Shown here one piece after another: positions 53,621 through 63,118 of a stretch of 64,000 nucleotides of DNA (position 1 is the stretch's first letter; every line of letters starts with the position of its first letter). The notes beneath the pieces were generated by a model. That model searched no databases and had not been told where the DNA came from. It saw only the letters and a list, made by a program, of their open reading frames with translations. Source of the stretch: Bog-756 sp963831535. GTDB lineage: Bacteria; Actinomycetota; Acidimicrobiia; Acidimicrobiales; RAAP-2. Made by a program: the position numbers and the translations under genes. The DNA is taken from the NCBI GenBank assembly GCA_963831535.1, contig CAWHQP010000001.1, positions 329,601-393,600 of the forward strand. The letters are read 5' to 3'.

Positions 53621-54339
53621 CTACGGTTGGCCCGGAGCTTCGAACACCGAGAACCAGACGGTGCGGCGGACGGTGAACCCGAGTACCTCATAGAGACGTA
53701 TGGCGTTGTTGTTTCCGGCTGCGCATGGAGGAAGGGAACATCACCTCGCTCCTCGATGGCCGCCGCCACCGAACAGATCAGCAGTTCGGCCAATCCCTGT
53801 CGTCGGTGGTCGGGGTGGGCGGCCACAGCACTGATCTCGGTGAAGCCCGGTAGCCGCAGTCGCTGACCGGCCATGGCCACGAGGCGGCCGTTGCGACGGA
53901 CGCCCACGTAGCCCTCGAAGTCGACCGTGCGGCTCGAGAAGGGACCCGGTTGAGCCTCCGAAACCAGGGTCAGCATGTCGGGGACGTCGTCTGCTCCGAG
54001 GGACAGCACCGGGTCGGCCGGACCGGCACGAAGAGGACGAGAGGGCCTCGGGCGCCCCACGCCGTTGGCGGCCACCATCTGGATCCCGCCCCGATTCCAC
54101 GGCGTGGTCCAACCGGTCGGAGGCACGAGGACTCCCTCGTCGAGGCTGATGATGGCCACGGTGGCCCCCGGTCCGGTCAGAGCGGCCATATCGGACCAGT
54201 GGTCGGCCGTCGGCAAACCTTCAAAAGCTCCGAACGGAGAGACATCGGCATCGAAGCGTGCAGCGAGCGCCGTGGCCCGGCCGAGGGATTTCCCGGGACC
54301 GGTGAGCGCCCACCATGCCGGGTTGTCCAACGCGGTCAT
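53621..54339 (-). CDS. GNAT family N-acetyltransferase (frameshifted near the C-terminus)
   Basis: The GNAT core GYVGVRRNGRLVAMAGQRLRLPGFTEISAVAAHPDHRRQGLAELLICSVAAAIEERGD is clear, with the acetyl-CoA pyrophosphate loop HRRQGLA. Near 53706-53712 the frame breaks: if one A is restored in GGAAACAAC, HAQPENNNAIRLYEVLGF and a short tail to a TAG at 53621 follow, the normal GNAT end. Corrected length is about 239 residues. The N-terminal 90 residues form a second, degenerate GNAT-like half. Substrate unknown. Confidence 0.8.
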
Positions 54340-54520
54340 CGACGGCGTTCCTCCCTACTTCCCTCTGTGTGGTTCCGACGCCCCAGGCACACGTGCGTGG
54401 GACCTCACCTTCCTGCAGCACAATCGGGTGGTCACAGGTAGCAGAAGAGGTGAGGCCGCCTGATCCAGCGACTTTACCGGCCGTCGAGGCACCTCGACCC
54501 CAGCCGGTACGCTCCACTGC

Positions 54521-54596
54521 GGGCCGTTAGCTCATCGGGTAGAGCAGGGGACTTTTAATCCCAAGGTGGCGAGATCGAGACTCGCACGGCCCACCA
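54521..54596 (+). tRNA. tRNA-Lys (UUU anticodon)
   Basis: GGGCCGT pairs with ACGGCCC in the acceptor stem, discriminator A, and CCA is encoded (54594-54596). TAGCTCATCGGGTAGAGCA forms the D arm. The anticodon loop CTTTTAA puts TTT at 54554-54556, lysine. The T arm GCGAG-ATCGAGA-CTCGC is well formed. The outermost pair of the anticodon stem is a G/A mismatch. The tyrosine integrase gene starts 58 bases downstream, so the 3' end is probably the attachment site of an integrative element. Confidence 0.93.
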
Positions 54597-54654
54597 GTTC
54601 AGAGGGTATTTCTGGTCCGGCGACACCCTCCAGATTGCCTCTCGTGACTACTCC

Positions 54655-55821
54655 GTGACTACAATCTCCGGCGTGAAGGGCTCCATGACCGAGGTTCGAC
54701 CCGGCGTGTGGCATCTCCGCGTCTACGCCGGCCGTCGGGCCAACGGCTCGCCCATCCAGATCCGGAAGACCGTGGAGGCCAAGGATCCCCGCCCGGGTGC
54801 CGGCAGACGGCTGGCCGAACGGGAGCTGGCCGCCATGGTGGCCAAGGTGTCCAGCGGCAACGTCAGCACCGGCTCGGAGACCGTCGAGGAGCTCCTCAAC
54901 GCCTGGCTGGAGCACATCGGGCCCAACCGCTCCCCCACCACCATCCGCAAGTACCGGGACCTGGCCGACCGGATCGTCATCCCCGAGCTGGGCAAGGTCA
55001 GGCTGAAGGCACTCACCGCCCGCCAGCTCGACCGGCTCTACGGGAAGCTGACGGCCAAGGGCAACAAGGCCACCAGCGTCCGCCGGGTCCACGCCCTGAT
55101 CGCCGCCGCCCTCCACCAGGCCGAGCGGTGGGACATGGTCGACCACAGCGTGGCCCGCAAGGCCAGCCCGCCTCCGATCCGCCCGGAGCCGGTCAAGGCG
55201 CCCACCCCCGACGAGGTCCGGGCCATCGTGGCCAAGGCCGAGGAGCTGGAGCCGGGCCTGGCCGCCCTGCTGCTGCTGGGTGCCCTCACCGGGGCCCGGC
55301 GAGGCGAGCTGTGCGCCCTCCGGTGGACCGACCTCGACGTGGCCGGGCGGACCCTGACCATCGCCCGGTCGGTCTATGAGACCGAGGGCGGGGGCTGGGC
55401 GGAGAAGGGGACCAAGACCCACCAGGAGCGGACCATCGGTCTCGACGACCTGGCTCTCGGGGTGCTGGCCAAACACCGGGCCCAGGTGGACGAACTGGCC
55501 GATGGGCTCAAGCTCGAGGTCCGACCCGACGGGTTCATGTTCTCCCGCTCCCCGGTCGGGGCCGAACCGATGCAGCCGGACTTCGTGTCCAAGTTCGCCA
55601 AGAAGGTGGCGACCAAGGCTGGGGTCGACACCCACCTCCACGCCCTCCGGCACTTCTCGGCCACCCAGGCCATCGCCGCCGGCTTCGACCCGACGACGGT
55701 GGCCGGCCGGCTGGGCCACCGGGACTCCTCGATCACCCTCCGGGTGTACTCCCACGTCCTCGAGGGCCGGGACCGGGACCTGGCCGATGCGCTGGGGAAG
55801 ACCCTGGCGCTGCCCGGCTGA
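54655..55821 (+). CDS. int: Tyrosine recombinase (phage-type integrase)
   Basis: 388 residues, GTG start. An N-terminal arm-binding-like segment is followed by a SAM-like core-binding domain (TVEELLNAWLEHIGPNRSPTTIRKYRDLADRIVIPELG). The catalytic domain has Arg215 in ALTGARRGELCALRW, HALRH (His329, Arg332), His355 in GRLGHRD and the nucleophile Tyr365 in LRVYSHV. All catalytic residues are present, so it could be active. It lies just after tRNA-Lys and beside an excisionase-like gene on the opposite strand. Confidence 0.95.
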   Translation: MTTISGVKGSMTEVRPGVWHLRVYAGRRANGSPIQIRKTVEAKDPRPGAGRRLAERELAAMVAKVSSGNVSTGSETVEELLNAWLEHIGPNRSPTTIRKYRDLADRIVIPELGKVRLKALTARQLDRLYGKLTAKGNKATSVRRVHALIAAALHQAERWDMVDHSVARKASPPPIRPEPVKAPTPDEVRAIVAKAEELEPGLAALLLLGALTGARRGELCALRWTDLDVAGRTLTIARSVYETEGGGWAEKGTKTHQERTIGLDDLALGVLAKHRAQVDELADGLKLEVRPDGFMFSRSPVGAEPMQPDFVSKFAKKVATKAGVDTHLHALRHFSATQAIAAGFDPTTVAGRLGHRDSSITLRVYSHVLEGRDRDLADALGKTLALPG

Positions 55822-55831
55822 GCAGGCCACC

Positions 55832-56032
55832 TCAGGGGCGGTCCGGGGCGGTCGGCTCGCCGTGGACCTCCGCCAGGAACCGGGGGACGGAGATCCGCCA
55901 CTGGGCCCCGACCTTGAAGGCGCCGGGGATCTTGCCGGCGGCCACCAGGCGGTAGGCGGTCGAGGTGCCGATGCCCAGCTGCTCGGCGGCCCACGAGATC
56001 TGTTTCACGTCGTCGGGAAGCGAGATCGTCAC
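55832..56032 (-). CDS. Excisionase/AlpA-like small DNA-binding protein
   Basis: 66 residues from a GTG at 56032. WAAEQLGIGTSTAYRLVAAGKIPGAFKVGAQWRISVPRFLAEV is the winged helix-turn-helix of the excisionase (MerR-like) class. In integrative elements such a protein directs the integrase to excision. It converges with int with a ten-base gap, the common int/xis layout. Other upstream starts (GTG 56041) are possible. Confidence 0.85.
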   Translation of the reverse strand: MTISLPDDVKQISWAAEQLGIGTSTAYRLVAAGKIPGAFKVGAQWRISVPRFLAEVHGEPTAPDRP

Positions 56033-56136
56033 GTGTCCCACCCTTCGCCTCGAGTTGCTTTCGTCGTCAGTGCCATGTGGCCTCCAGCGGGTCGGATCAG
56101 GGCCGAATGCCCGTCTTCTTCGTTCATGATCCGAAA

Positions 56137-56161
56137 TCAACGTCACCCTCAACGTCACCCT
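56137..56161 (+). repeat. Left arm of a 25-bp inverted repeat
   Basis: TCAACGTCACCC followed by TCAACGTCACCCT: two tandem copies of a 12-base unit. The exact reverse complement occurs at 56835-56859. It lies 105 bases upstream of the xis start, on the side away from int. Confidence 0.85.
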
Positions 56162-56834
56162 CGCCGAAACTGCCTGGTCAGACGGTACGGCGAGAGTCGC
56201 CAGGAGGGCCCGAGCGGCCGCAATTTCGTCGGTCGCACCGAATTGGTGCAGGTGTGTGGACAATTTCTGTACCGCTCTGGCGGAGCCGATCTGGTGAGTC
56301 ATCCAGGCGCCCATGGCGGGCTCGATGCCCGCCTGGGCGCCTCTCTCGTTCCCCGGCACCGATGCCACCGTTCCGAACGATCGTCACTACGTCGGGGCAG
56401 AGAGCTCGAGCCCCGCAATGGCGTTCTCCGGTTGGACTCGGGACCAGTCGTTGCCCGGCTCGATGCCGGGGAACGACTGATGCGACCTGCGTAGAAGCGA
56501 AGTTCCAGCACCTGGTCCCTGCTGGCTGCCAGTCGGGTACCGGACACCGACGGCCATGGTGGCCCTCGACAGGGCGGTTGGATGTCGGGTGGGGCGCAGG
56601 CCCCACGTCCCGACATCAACCGCTGGGAGCCCAATGCCACGCCCAGACGAGGCGGTCAGGGAAGCGAGCGCAGCGAGAGTGAGAAGCGGAGGCCGGATGG
56701 TGAGGCGCGGAACGAGCCGACCCGGAGGGTCACCAACCGTGCCGGCGCCTCGGAACGCCGACCTTGACGGCCGAGTCGGGGGTGGCAATCAAAAAAGTAC
56801 TCTGAGCTGGGAGGGTGACGTTGCTCGGCGGGCC

Positions 56835-56859
56835 AGGGTGACGTTGAGGGTGACGTTGA
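56835..56859 (-). repeat. Right arm of a 25-bp inverted repeat
   Basis: Exact reverse complement of the repeat at 56137-56161, two tandem 12-base units. A third single copy (AGGGTGACGTTG) stands just to its left at 56812-56823. The arms enclose about 670 bases with no supported gene. Confidence 0.85.
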
Positions 56860-57037
56860 GCACCGGGCAAGAGCATCCAATCCCCACTGATCCTGAATGC
56901 CGAAACGGTCGTTCCGACTGCGTCCCAACCAAGTGAGTCGAACCGTCCAGACAGTCTGCTTCGGGACGTGGTTCTCGGATGGGAGGATGGACGGGGGCAA
57001 AGGGAATGCCCTCATCGCGCCGATACGGGTACTGACC

Positions 57038-57532
57038 ATGCTGCTCACCATCTCCACCGACCACTCCCCCGCCACCGATCTTGGCTACCTGCTGCACAAA
57101 AACCCTTCGACTCACCAGACATCCGAGACAGGGTTCGGCAGGGTTCATGTGCTCTACCCCGAAGCCAGCAAAGACCGCTGCACCGTCGCCGTCCTGGTGG
57201 AGGTCGACCCGGTGGGGCTGGTCCGGAACCGCCGGAGGTCAGGCGGGGACTTCTCCCTCGCCCAGTACGTGAACGACCGGCCCTACGCCGTGTCCTCCTT
57301 CATGTCGGTGGCCTTGGGTCGGGTCTTCTCCACGGCGATGTCGGGCCGGAGCAAGGAGCGGCCCGATCTGGCAGAGCTTGCGATCCCCTTCGTTGTCCGC
57401 CTTCCGGTCACCCCTCCCAAGGACTGCTCGCGCCGGCATGCGGATGTCAACATTCCTCGCCGGACAGTGCCCCACCCATCTGGCGCTAAGGGGTCTGCTG
57501 CACGGATTGGTGACGCATTCGGGTTGGCGTAG
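57038..57532 (+). pseudogene. hen1: N-terminal fragment of Hen1, 3'-terminal RNA ribose 2'-O-methyltransferase
   Basis: MLLTISTDHSPATDLGYLLHKNP, GRVHVLYPEASKDRCTVAVLVEVDPVGLVRNRR, FSLAQYVNDRPYAVSSFMSVAL and RVFSTAMSGRSKERPDLAELAIPFVVRLPV match the N-terminal domain of bacterial Hen1. After about 130 residues the match stops, and an unrelated 35-residue tail runs to the stop at 57532. Full Hen1 has about 450-490 residues with a C-terminal methyltransferase that marks repaired RNA ends with the ligase/kinase Pnkp. Neither that domain nor pnkp is present here. Probably a truncated remnant beside the integrase. Confidence 0.8.
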
Positions 57533-57794
57533 TCGATGACGGTGACCTGATGATCATGGGAACCTCCAGCTCCATTCGTGCTGATCCCGCCCCAACTCCG
57601 CCCTTCGAGCTTCAGCCCCCGTCGCACCCCGAGATTTTCATTGATCGAGGTGAGACGATGGGCTGGAAGGCGGTACTGACAGACTCAGTGAAAATGACGC
57701 TTTGGCGACAGCTCCGCAGCTCCACTGCCGTGACCTCAACGTTGCCTGGGGCGGGCCGGCGCCACTTTCCTATCCGATAGTTCGGAGCCCCCTG

Positions 57795-58385
57795 CTAGGA
57801 CTGAACAACCCACTGTTTGCCGTCCAGGAGCTCTCGCATGACATCCAGATGACCGGCGTGACATGCGGTCTCCTCAATGACGTGAAGCACAATCTCTCGA
57901 ACGGACTCGAGTCGCCAGTCGCCGAACTGCTCAGTGGGCCACCAAAGCGGCTTGGCATCGAGAGGAACGGAGCAAATGATCTGATCTGCCGCTGCCGCTG
58001 TGGCCAGGTACTTCTCGAAGACCGCTGCGCCGGACACACCTGCGCTGACACTCCAGGAATCGTCACCCCTGTCCAGCTCATCGATCACACGCCGGTCGCC
58101 GGCCACCACGGCCAAGAACCAGAATCGTTCGACGTCCAGTGTCAAGTGCTGGACCAGTCCGAGAGGTGTCCAGCCCGAAGGAACCAGACACCTCCGCAAA
58201 TCGACTTCCTCGAGCTCGTCGATGATTCCCATGACATGGCGGCGTTGAGCATCAAGGCTTGCGATCAGCACCGAGGTCTCTGCCGGGGTGGATGGTGGCA
58301 CGGTGGATACTCCTGGTGTTTTGGGGTCGCCGGCGGCCGGCGTAGATAGCTGATGCATCCGCCACCGATAGATGCTCAGCGACAT
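57795..58385 (-). CDS. DinB family (DUF664) protein
   Basis: 196 residues, four-helix-bundle metal protein. VLIASLDAQRRHVMGIIDELEEVDLRRCLVPSGWTPLGLVQHLTLDVERFWF and VLHVIEETACHAGHLDVMRELLDG contain the three His that bind a metal in this family. Members include bacillithiol- and mycothiol-dependent transferases, so a thiol transferase role is possible and MshA is in the window, but nothing here proves it. The first 25 residues may be untranslated; a GTG at VSTVPPS is an alternative start. Confidence 0.82.
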   Translation of the reverse strand: MSLSIYRWRMHQLSTPAAGDPKTPGVSTVPPSTPAETSVLIASLDAQRRHVMGIIDELEEVDLRRCLVPSGWTPLGLVQHLTLDVERFWFLAVVAGDRRVIDELDRGDDSWSVSAGVSGAAVFEKYLATAAAADQIICSVPLDAKPLWWPTEQFGDWRLESVREIVLHVIEETACHAGHLDVMRELLDGKQWVVQS

Positions 58386-58411
58386 GTGCGACTCGCTGGT
58401 CCCACCACGAT

Positions 58412-59275
58412 CTACTGATTCGAGTCCTCCGGAATGGGCATTTCTTCGAGAACGACAATCTCGCAGTCTTCCGCCCAGTGCAGATGGTGATGGTCATTGA
58501 CCATTGACAAAGCACCATCCATGGACTCTGCCTGCAAGATCGACATTCCGATGATGTTGCTATCGGTATGTCCGCTTCCACAGGTGGAGACTCTGACGGC
58601 GTTTCCAAGCGGCTTGCCGGGATCGACCAATCCAGGCCCGATCTTCTGTGCCCAATCCACCCACAGCTGTACTCCTGCCGCCGCTTCTTCGGGTGTCGCC
58701 TGGGCGAATCGCTCGGCCACACCAAGGGGTGCTTCGTACAGCACGACGTACCTACCCATTTGGGAACTTCCTTTCATTGAGGATGCTTCTTCTTGAGATT
58801 CGCCGGCTTGGCTCGCGAACGTGGAACGTTCTCGACGTCCACACCAAAGGAGATCGTCCAGGACTTGCGCCACGCCTTCAAGCGCATTGGCCAAGCGTGC
58901 GAGTTGGTTCGGGGTCAGTTCCGTCATTATCCGGAGTGACCATTCGACCTGCCGTTGGTAGATCTGCGACAACACCTCTGCGCCATCAGATGTCAGCGCC
59001 AGGAATCGGGCTCGCCGATCAGCCGGATTGTCCTGGTACGAAATCAAACCTTCGGCGGCCAAGATGTCAGCCTGTCGTTGGACGCTCTGGCGAGCGTGGC
59101 CGATGTCCTGCGCGATCTTCGCCACCGTGGTCGGCTCATAGGCCCTCCCCAGCACCTGCCATCGAGCGCTGCTCTGGCCGATGGGATTCGTGATTTCCTC
59201 ACCGGCCCGGATGAGGAACCCGTTGACCTTGAAGACGCTCATGGCGAACTTGGTCCAGGTTTCTTCAGGACTCAT
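58412..59275 (-). CDS. MarR regulator fused in frame to a YCII-like domain
   Basis: 287 residues from ATG 59275. The N-terminal part is a MarR winged helix: SSARWQVLGRAYEPTTVAKIAQDIGHARQSVQRQADILAAEGLISYQDNPADRRARFLALTSDG is its core. The C-terminal part, from MGRYVVLYEAPLGVAERFAQ to EIVVLEEMPIPED, is a small YCII-related ferredoxin-like domain. AAGGAAG seven bases before an in-frame ATG (58759) suggests that the YCII part can also be made alone. So this is either a genuine fusion or two coupled genes whose stop codon was lost. A 26-bp palindrome lies 27 bp upstream of the start. Confidence 0.8.
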   Translation of the reverse strand: MSPEETWTKFAMSVFKVNGFLIRAGEEITNPIGQSSARWQVLGRAYEPTTVAKIAQDIGHARQSVQRQADILAAEGLISYQDNPADRRARFLALTSDGAEVLSQIYQRQVEWSLRIMTELTPNQLARLANALEGVAQVLDDLLWCGRRERSTFASQAGESQEEASSMKGSSQMGRYVVLYEAPLGVAERFAQATPEEAAAGVQLWVDWAQKIGPGLVDPGKPLGNAVRVSTCGSGHTDSNIIGMSILQAESMDGALSMVNDHHHLHWAEDCEIVVLEEMPIPEDSNQ

Positions 59276-59301
59276 GGCGGGTGGCACGGACACTGTTGTA
59301 T

Positions 59302-59327
59302 CTGATTGACAGCATGCTGTCAATCAG
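59302..59327. promoter_or_regulatory. Perfect 26-bp palindrome, probable MarR operator
   Basis: CTGATTGACAGCA followed by its reverse complement TGCTGTCAATCAG, at the promoter side of the MarR-YCII gene. MarR proteins usually repress their own gene through such symmetric sites. The two arms are perfect and have no spacer, which is unusually long for chance. Confidence 0.75.
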
Positions 59328-59407
59328 GGAAACCGGCTAGATCACACGTTCAGCTAACCCCGTGCCGGCTGCTGGTCTGCGGCTCTGACTCCGTCGGGAC
59401 CGGTGTC

Positions 59408-59818
59408 CTATCCCGGTGGGAGATAAACCGTTCGGGCATGGATGCGTACGATCACTCGCACCGCACCCGGCTCGGGGGGTGGAGTGGCTCCTCCCATGTG
59501 GATGTCGTACATTTCTTGATGAAACGACCCGTCGGGGTCGTCGAAGAGTTCTACGGTGCCGGCGATGGTGGCGTAGTTCGGACCGAGCACGGGGAGACTC
59601 TGCACAAGCAGGTTCACCCGAGGGTCGCGGCCCATGTTGGTCGTTTTGCGGCGACCCTTAATGGTGCTGAGGAGGATGTACTCCCCTTCCCGTTTGATGA
59701 AGATCACCGATGTCTGAGGTTTCCCATCAGGATCGGTGGTGGCCAGGATGCTTAGATGGGGTCCGTCGACGATGCGGCGAACGGTGTCATTGAGGACCGG
59801 ATGATCGATAGGGGTCAT
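59408..59818 (-). CDS. PPOX-class FMN/F420-dependent oxidoreductase
   Basis: 136 residues from ATG 59818, a split-barrel flavin-binding protein. LNDTVRRIVDGPHLSILATTDPDGKPQTSVIFIKREGEYILLSTIKGRRKTTNMGRDPRVNLLV is the family core, and VELFDDPDG follows. Members in actinobacteria mostly bind F420 and reduce small substrates; biliverdin, nitro-aromatic and pyridoxamine-phosphate forms exist. Cofactor and substrate not decidable by eye. Divergent from the sigma gene at 59901. Confidence 0.85.
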   Translation of the reverse strand: MTPIDHPVLNDTVRRIVDGPHLSILATTDPDGKPQTSVIFIKREGEYILLSTIKGRRKTTNMGRDPRVNLLVQSLPVLGPNYATIAGTVELFDDPDGSFHQEMYDIHMGGATPPPEPGAVRVIVRIHARTVYLPPG

Positions 59819-59900
59819 ATACGTACCGACTCGTCGAGAGCCACGAAAGAATCGCGACGATGACCGATTCCTTGTTGGCCCGGATCGAGTCAACATAGTC

Positions 59901-60887
59901 ATGGCCATGGACCGCGGGGCGTTTGACCGATTCGAGGAGGCGACCGAGCCGTACCGGCGCGAAGTGCTCGCCCATTGCTATCGGATGACGGGTTCGGTCC
60001 ACGAAGCCCAGGACCTTGTCCAGGACACGTACGTTCGGGCTTGGCGGGCGTTCGATCGGTTCGAGGGTCGATCGTCGATACGGACCTGGTTGTACCGGAT
60101 CGCCACCAACGTCTGCCTAACCTCACTCGATCGCCGCTCCCGGCGCTCGCTTCCATCGGGGCTCGGGCCGCCGTCAACCGACCCCTACGCCTCGACCGAC
60201 TCCGTAACCGTCGGCGTTGCGTGGATCGAGCCGCTTCCTGACGGCCTGGCCTTGGACGAGGGGGCTGACCCCGCAGAAGTGGCCGTAGCTCGCGAGACCC
60301 TCCGCCTCGCTCTCATTGCCGCGGCGCAGATCCTCACCCCGCGCCAGCGGGCCGCCTTCTTCTTGTGCGACATCCTCGGTCGGCCGGCGATGGAGGCGGC
60401 AGAAGTACTGGACGTCTCGGTCGGGGCCATGAAGAGCCTGCTCCAGCGGGCAAGGGCACGGCTGGAGCGGGAGTCCCTTGCCGATGACCAGTTCGCCGAA
60501 CCGGCTGACCAGAGGGCACGCCTAGTTCTCGATCGCTACATGGCCGCGTTTGAGCGGTCGGACATGGCGGAGATCGAGCGCCTCCTCGTCGACGATGCCG
60601 TACTCGAGATGACCGGCACAACGACCTGGTTCTCTGGCAAAGCGACATGCGTGCCATTCATTGCGGCCCAGGCCATCGGCCATCCCGGCGACTGGCGGAT
60701 GATTCCATTGCACGCCAACGGTCAGTTGGCCTCCGCGGCTTACCACCTTGGTGAGAACGGCACGTACCACTCGTTCGCCATCGTGGTGATCGCCACGACC
60801 TCGACCCACATCATCCGCATTTCGCTGTTCGCCGAACCCGAGCTGTTCACCCAATTCGACTTGCCTGCGACCATGATCATTGAGTGA
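59901..60887 (+). CDS. ECF sigma factor with C-terminal SnoaL-like domain (SigG-type)
   Basis: 328 residues. Region 2: EPYRREVLAHCYRMTGSVHEAQDLVQDTYVRAWRAFDRFEGRSSIRTWLYRIATNVCLTSLDRR. Region 4: LTPRQRAAFFLCDILGRPAMEAAEVLDVSVGAMKSLLQRARARLE. From about residue 200 a SnoaL/NTF2-like domain follows (LVLDRYMAAFERSDMAEIERLLVDDAVLEM), the build of the SigG/SigJ-type ECF groups in which the extra domain modulates the sigma factor. No anti-sigma gene is next to it. Start is ATG at 59901; ATG 59907 is also possible. Confidence 0.92.
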   Translation: MAMDRGAFDRFEEATEPYRREVLAHCYRMTGSVHEAQDLVQDTYVRAWRAFDRFEGRSSIRTWLYRIATNVCLTSLDRRSRRSLPSGLGPPSTDPYASTDSVTVGVAWIEPLPDGLALDEGADPAEVAVARETLRLALIAAAQILTPRQRAAFFLCDILGRPAMEAAEVLDVSVGAMKSLLQRARARLERESLADDQFAEPADQRARLVLDRYMAAFERSDMAEIERLLVDDAVLEMTGTTTWFSGKATCVPFIAAQAIGHPGDWRMIPLHANGQLASAAYHLGENGTYHSFAIVVIATTSTHIIRISLFAEPELFTQFDLPATMIIE

Positions 60888-61078
60888 ATGTTCGGCTAGT
60901 GCCGATACCGCCCGGTCGACGGCAAGAGCTAGCGCTCACCAGGCCAGTTCACGACCATCGGCGTCACAAAGTCGGAGATGAGAATTGGGCGATACCCGTC
61001 TTGCTGAGGATTCAGTAAACCCACGCCTCGTGTGGAGTTGCTTCAAGGCGGTTGCACACTGTGAACTGAACCATGGGC

Positions 61079-62284
61079 TCAGATGCTCCAGAGCGCCTGG
61101 GTGGGTGACATGCGGGCGGCGCGCAGGGCGGGGAAGAGCCCGGCGACGGCGCCGATGATCAGGGCGGCGGCGAAGCCGCCGAGCCCAGGCTTCGGCGGGG
61201 ATGACGGTGGCCCAGCCTTTGGTGTGGGCGTACACGGCGGTGGACAGCGGCGCCGAGCGCGACGCCGACGGCGCCGCCGAGCAGGCCGAGCAGGACGGCC
61301 TCGGAGAGGAACTGGGCGCGGATGTGGCCCCTGGTGGCGCCGAGCGCGCGGCGCAGGCCGATCTCGGAGCGGCGTTCGAGCACGGAGATGATCATGATGT
61401 TGGCGACGCCGACGGCGCCGACCAGCAGGGCGACGGCGCCGAGGCCGAGGAACAGGCCGTTGAGGGCGCTCTTGGCGTCGGCCTGGGCGACCAGGGCGGC
61501 GGAGGGTTGGCTGACGTCGACCTCGTTGGGGTTCTCGGGGTTGGCGGTGGCGGCGAGCAGGTCGTCGACGGCGTTGACCCGGTCGTTCTCGGCGCGCAGG
61601 TAGATGGTGGAGGGGTGGCCGTCGAAGCCCAGGTACTTCTCGGCCGCGGGGTAGCCGACCAGGACGGAGGAGTCGATGGCGGGGGCCAGCACGGCGGGTT
61701 CGAGGATGCCGGCCACGTAGAACCATTGGCCGCCGACCCAGATCCGCTCGCCGGGGTAGACGCGGTCGATCCCGAGGCGCTGGGCGGCGGCGGCGCCGAG
61801 CACGGCGACGGGCTCTTGGGCGGTGGCCGCGTTGAGGTAGTGGCCCTGGGCGACGGTGGTGGCGACGGCCGGGAGCAGGTCGAGGGATGCGGCCTGGACG
61901 GTCAGGGCGTTGGTGTCGACGGAGGGGATGTAGGGGTTGCGGTAGGCGTTGGCGCCGCTGACCGCCCCGGTGGTCTGCACCTGCTGCACGCCGGCGATCC
62001 GGCCGATCATGGCCGGCGCCGTCGTCGGGCAGCTCGGCGGTGGCGCCGGTGAGGGTCTGGCCGTTGCTGACGGTGAGCAGGTTGGTGCCGAGCTGGTTGA
62101 TCTCGTTGAGCAGACCGGCCTGGGAGGAGGCCGACAGGCCGAGCACGGCGACGATGGCGGCCACGCCGATGGCGATGCCGAGAGCGGACAGCCCGGCCCG
62201 CAGCTTGCGGGTGCGCAGTCCGACGCTGGCGAGCCGGGCCAGGTCGGAGAGCGGCAGCCGCTCCGGGTCAGGGTGCGGTGGCGG

Positions 62285-62288
<4 letters not shown>
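61079..62288 (-). CDS. MacB-type ABC transporter permease (several frameshifts)
   Basis: Readable in pieces across the three minus-strand frames. PERLPLSDLARLASVGLRTRKLRAGLSALGIAIGVAAIVAVLGLS is the N-terminal helix. IPSVDTNALTVQAASLDLLPAV, RVYPGERIWVGGQWFYVAGILEP and IYLRAENDRVNAVDDLLAATANPENP are from the outer MacB core domain. ANIMIISVLERRSEIGLRRALGATRGHIRAQFLSEAVLLGLLGG is the family signature, and AALIIGAVAGLFPALRAARMSPTQALWSI the last helix and end. Frame breaks occur near 62270, 62020, 61235 and 61180. Either the consensus is poor here or the gene is dead. Confidence 0.75.
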
Positions 62289-63046
<758 letters not shown>

Positions 63047-63118
63047 CCGTGCATCGCCGGTCGCCGAGCCGTCGCCGGCTGCGACCGGGTGCTGTCGGGT
63101 GGACTCGGCAGTGTGTGG

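Larger units (their letters stand above)
56033..57037. other. Kilobase without a supported gene, inside the integrase-side region
   Basis: Open frames on both strands have atypical composition and no recognised motif. The stretch is marked by a 25-bp inverted repeat near its two ends (56137-56161 and 56835-56859), listed separately, and by a purine-rich run (GCGAGCGCAGCGAGAGTGAGAAGCGG-type, about 56660-56690). It may hold regulatory or recombination sequence of the element next to int, or gene debris. Confidence 0.55.

Noticed and set aside
56556..56936. Small plus-strand frame in the gene-less block after xis
   Set aside because: Composition dominated by Arg/Pro/Gly, crosses the repeat arm, no recognised motif.
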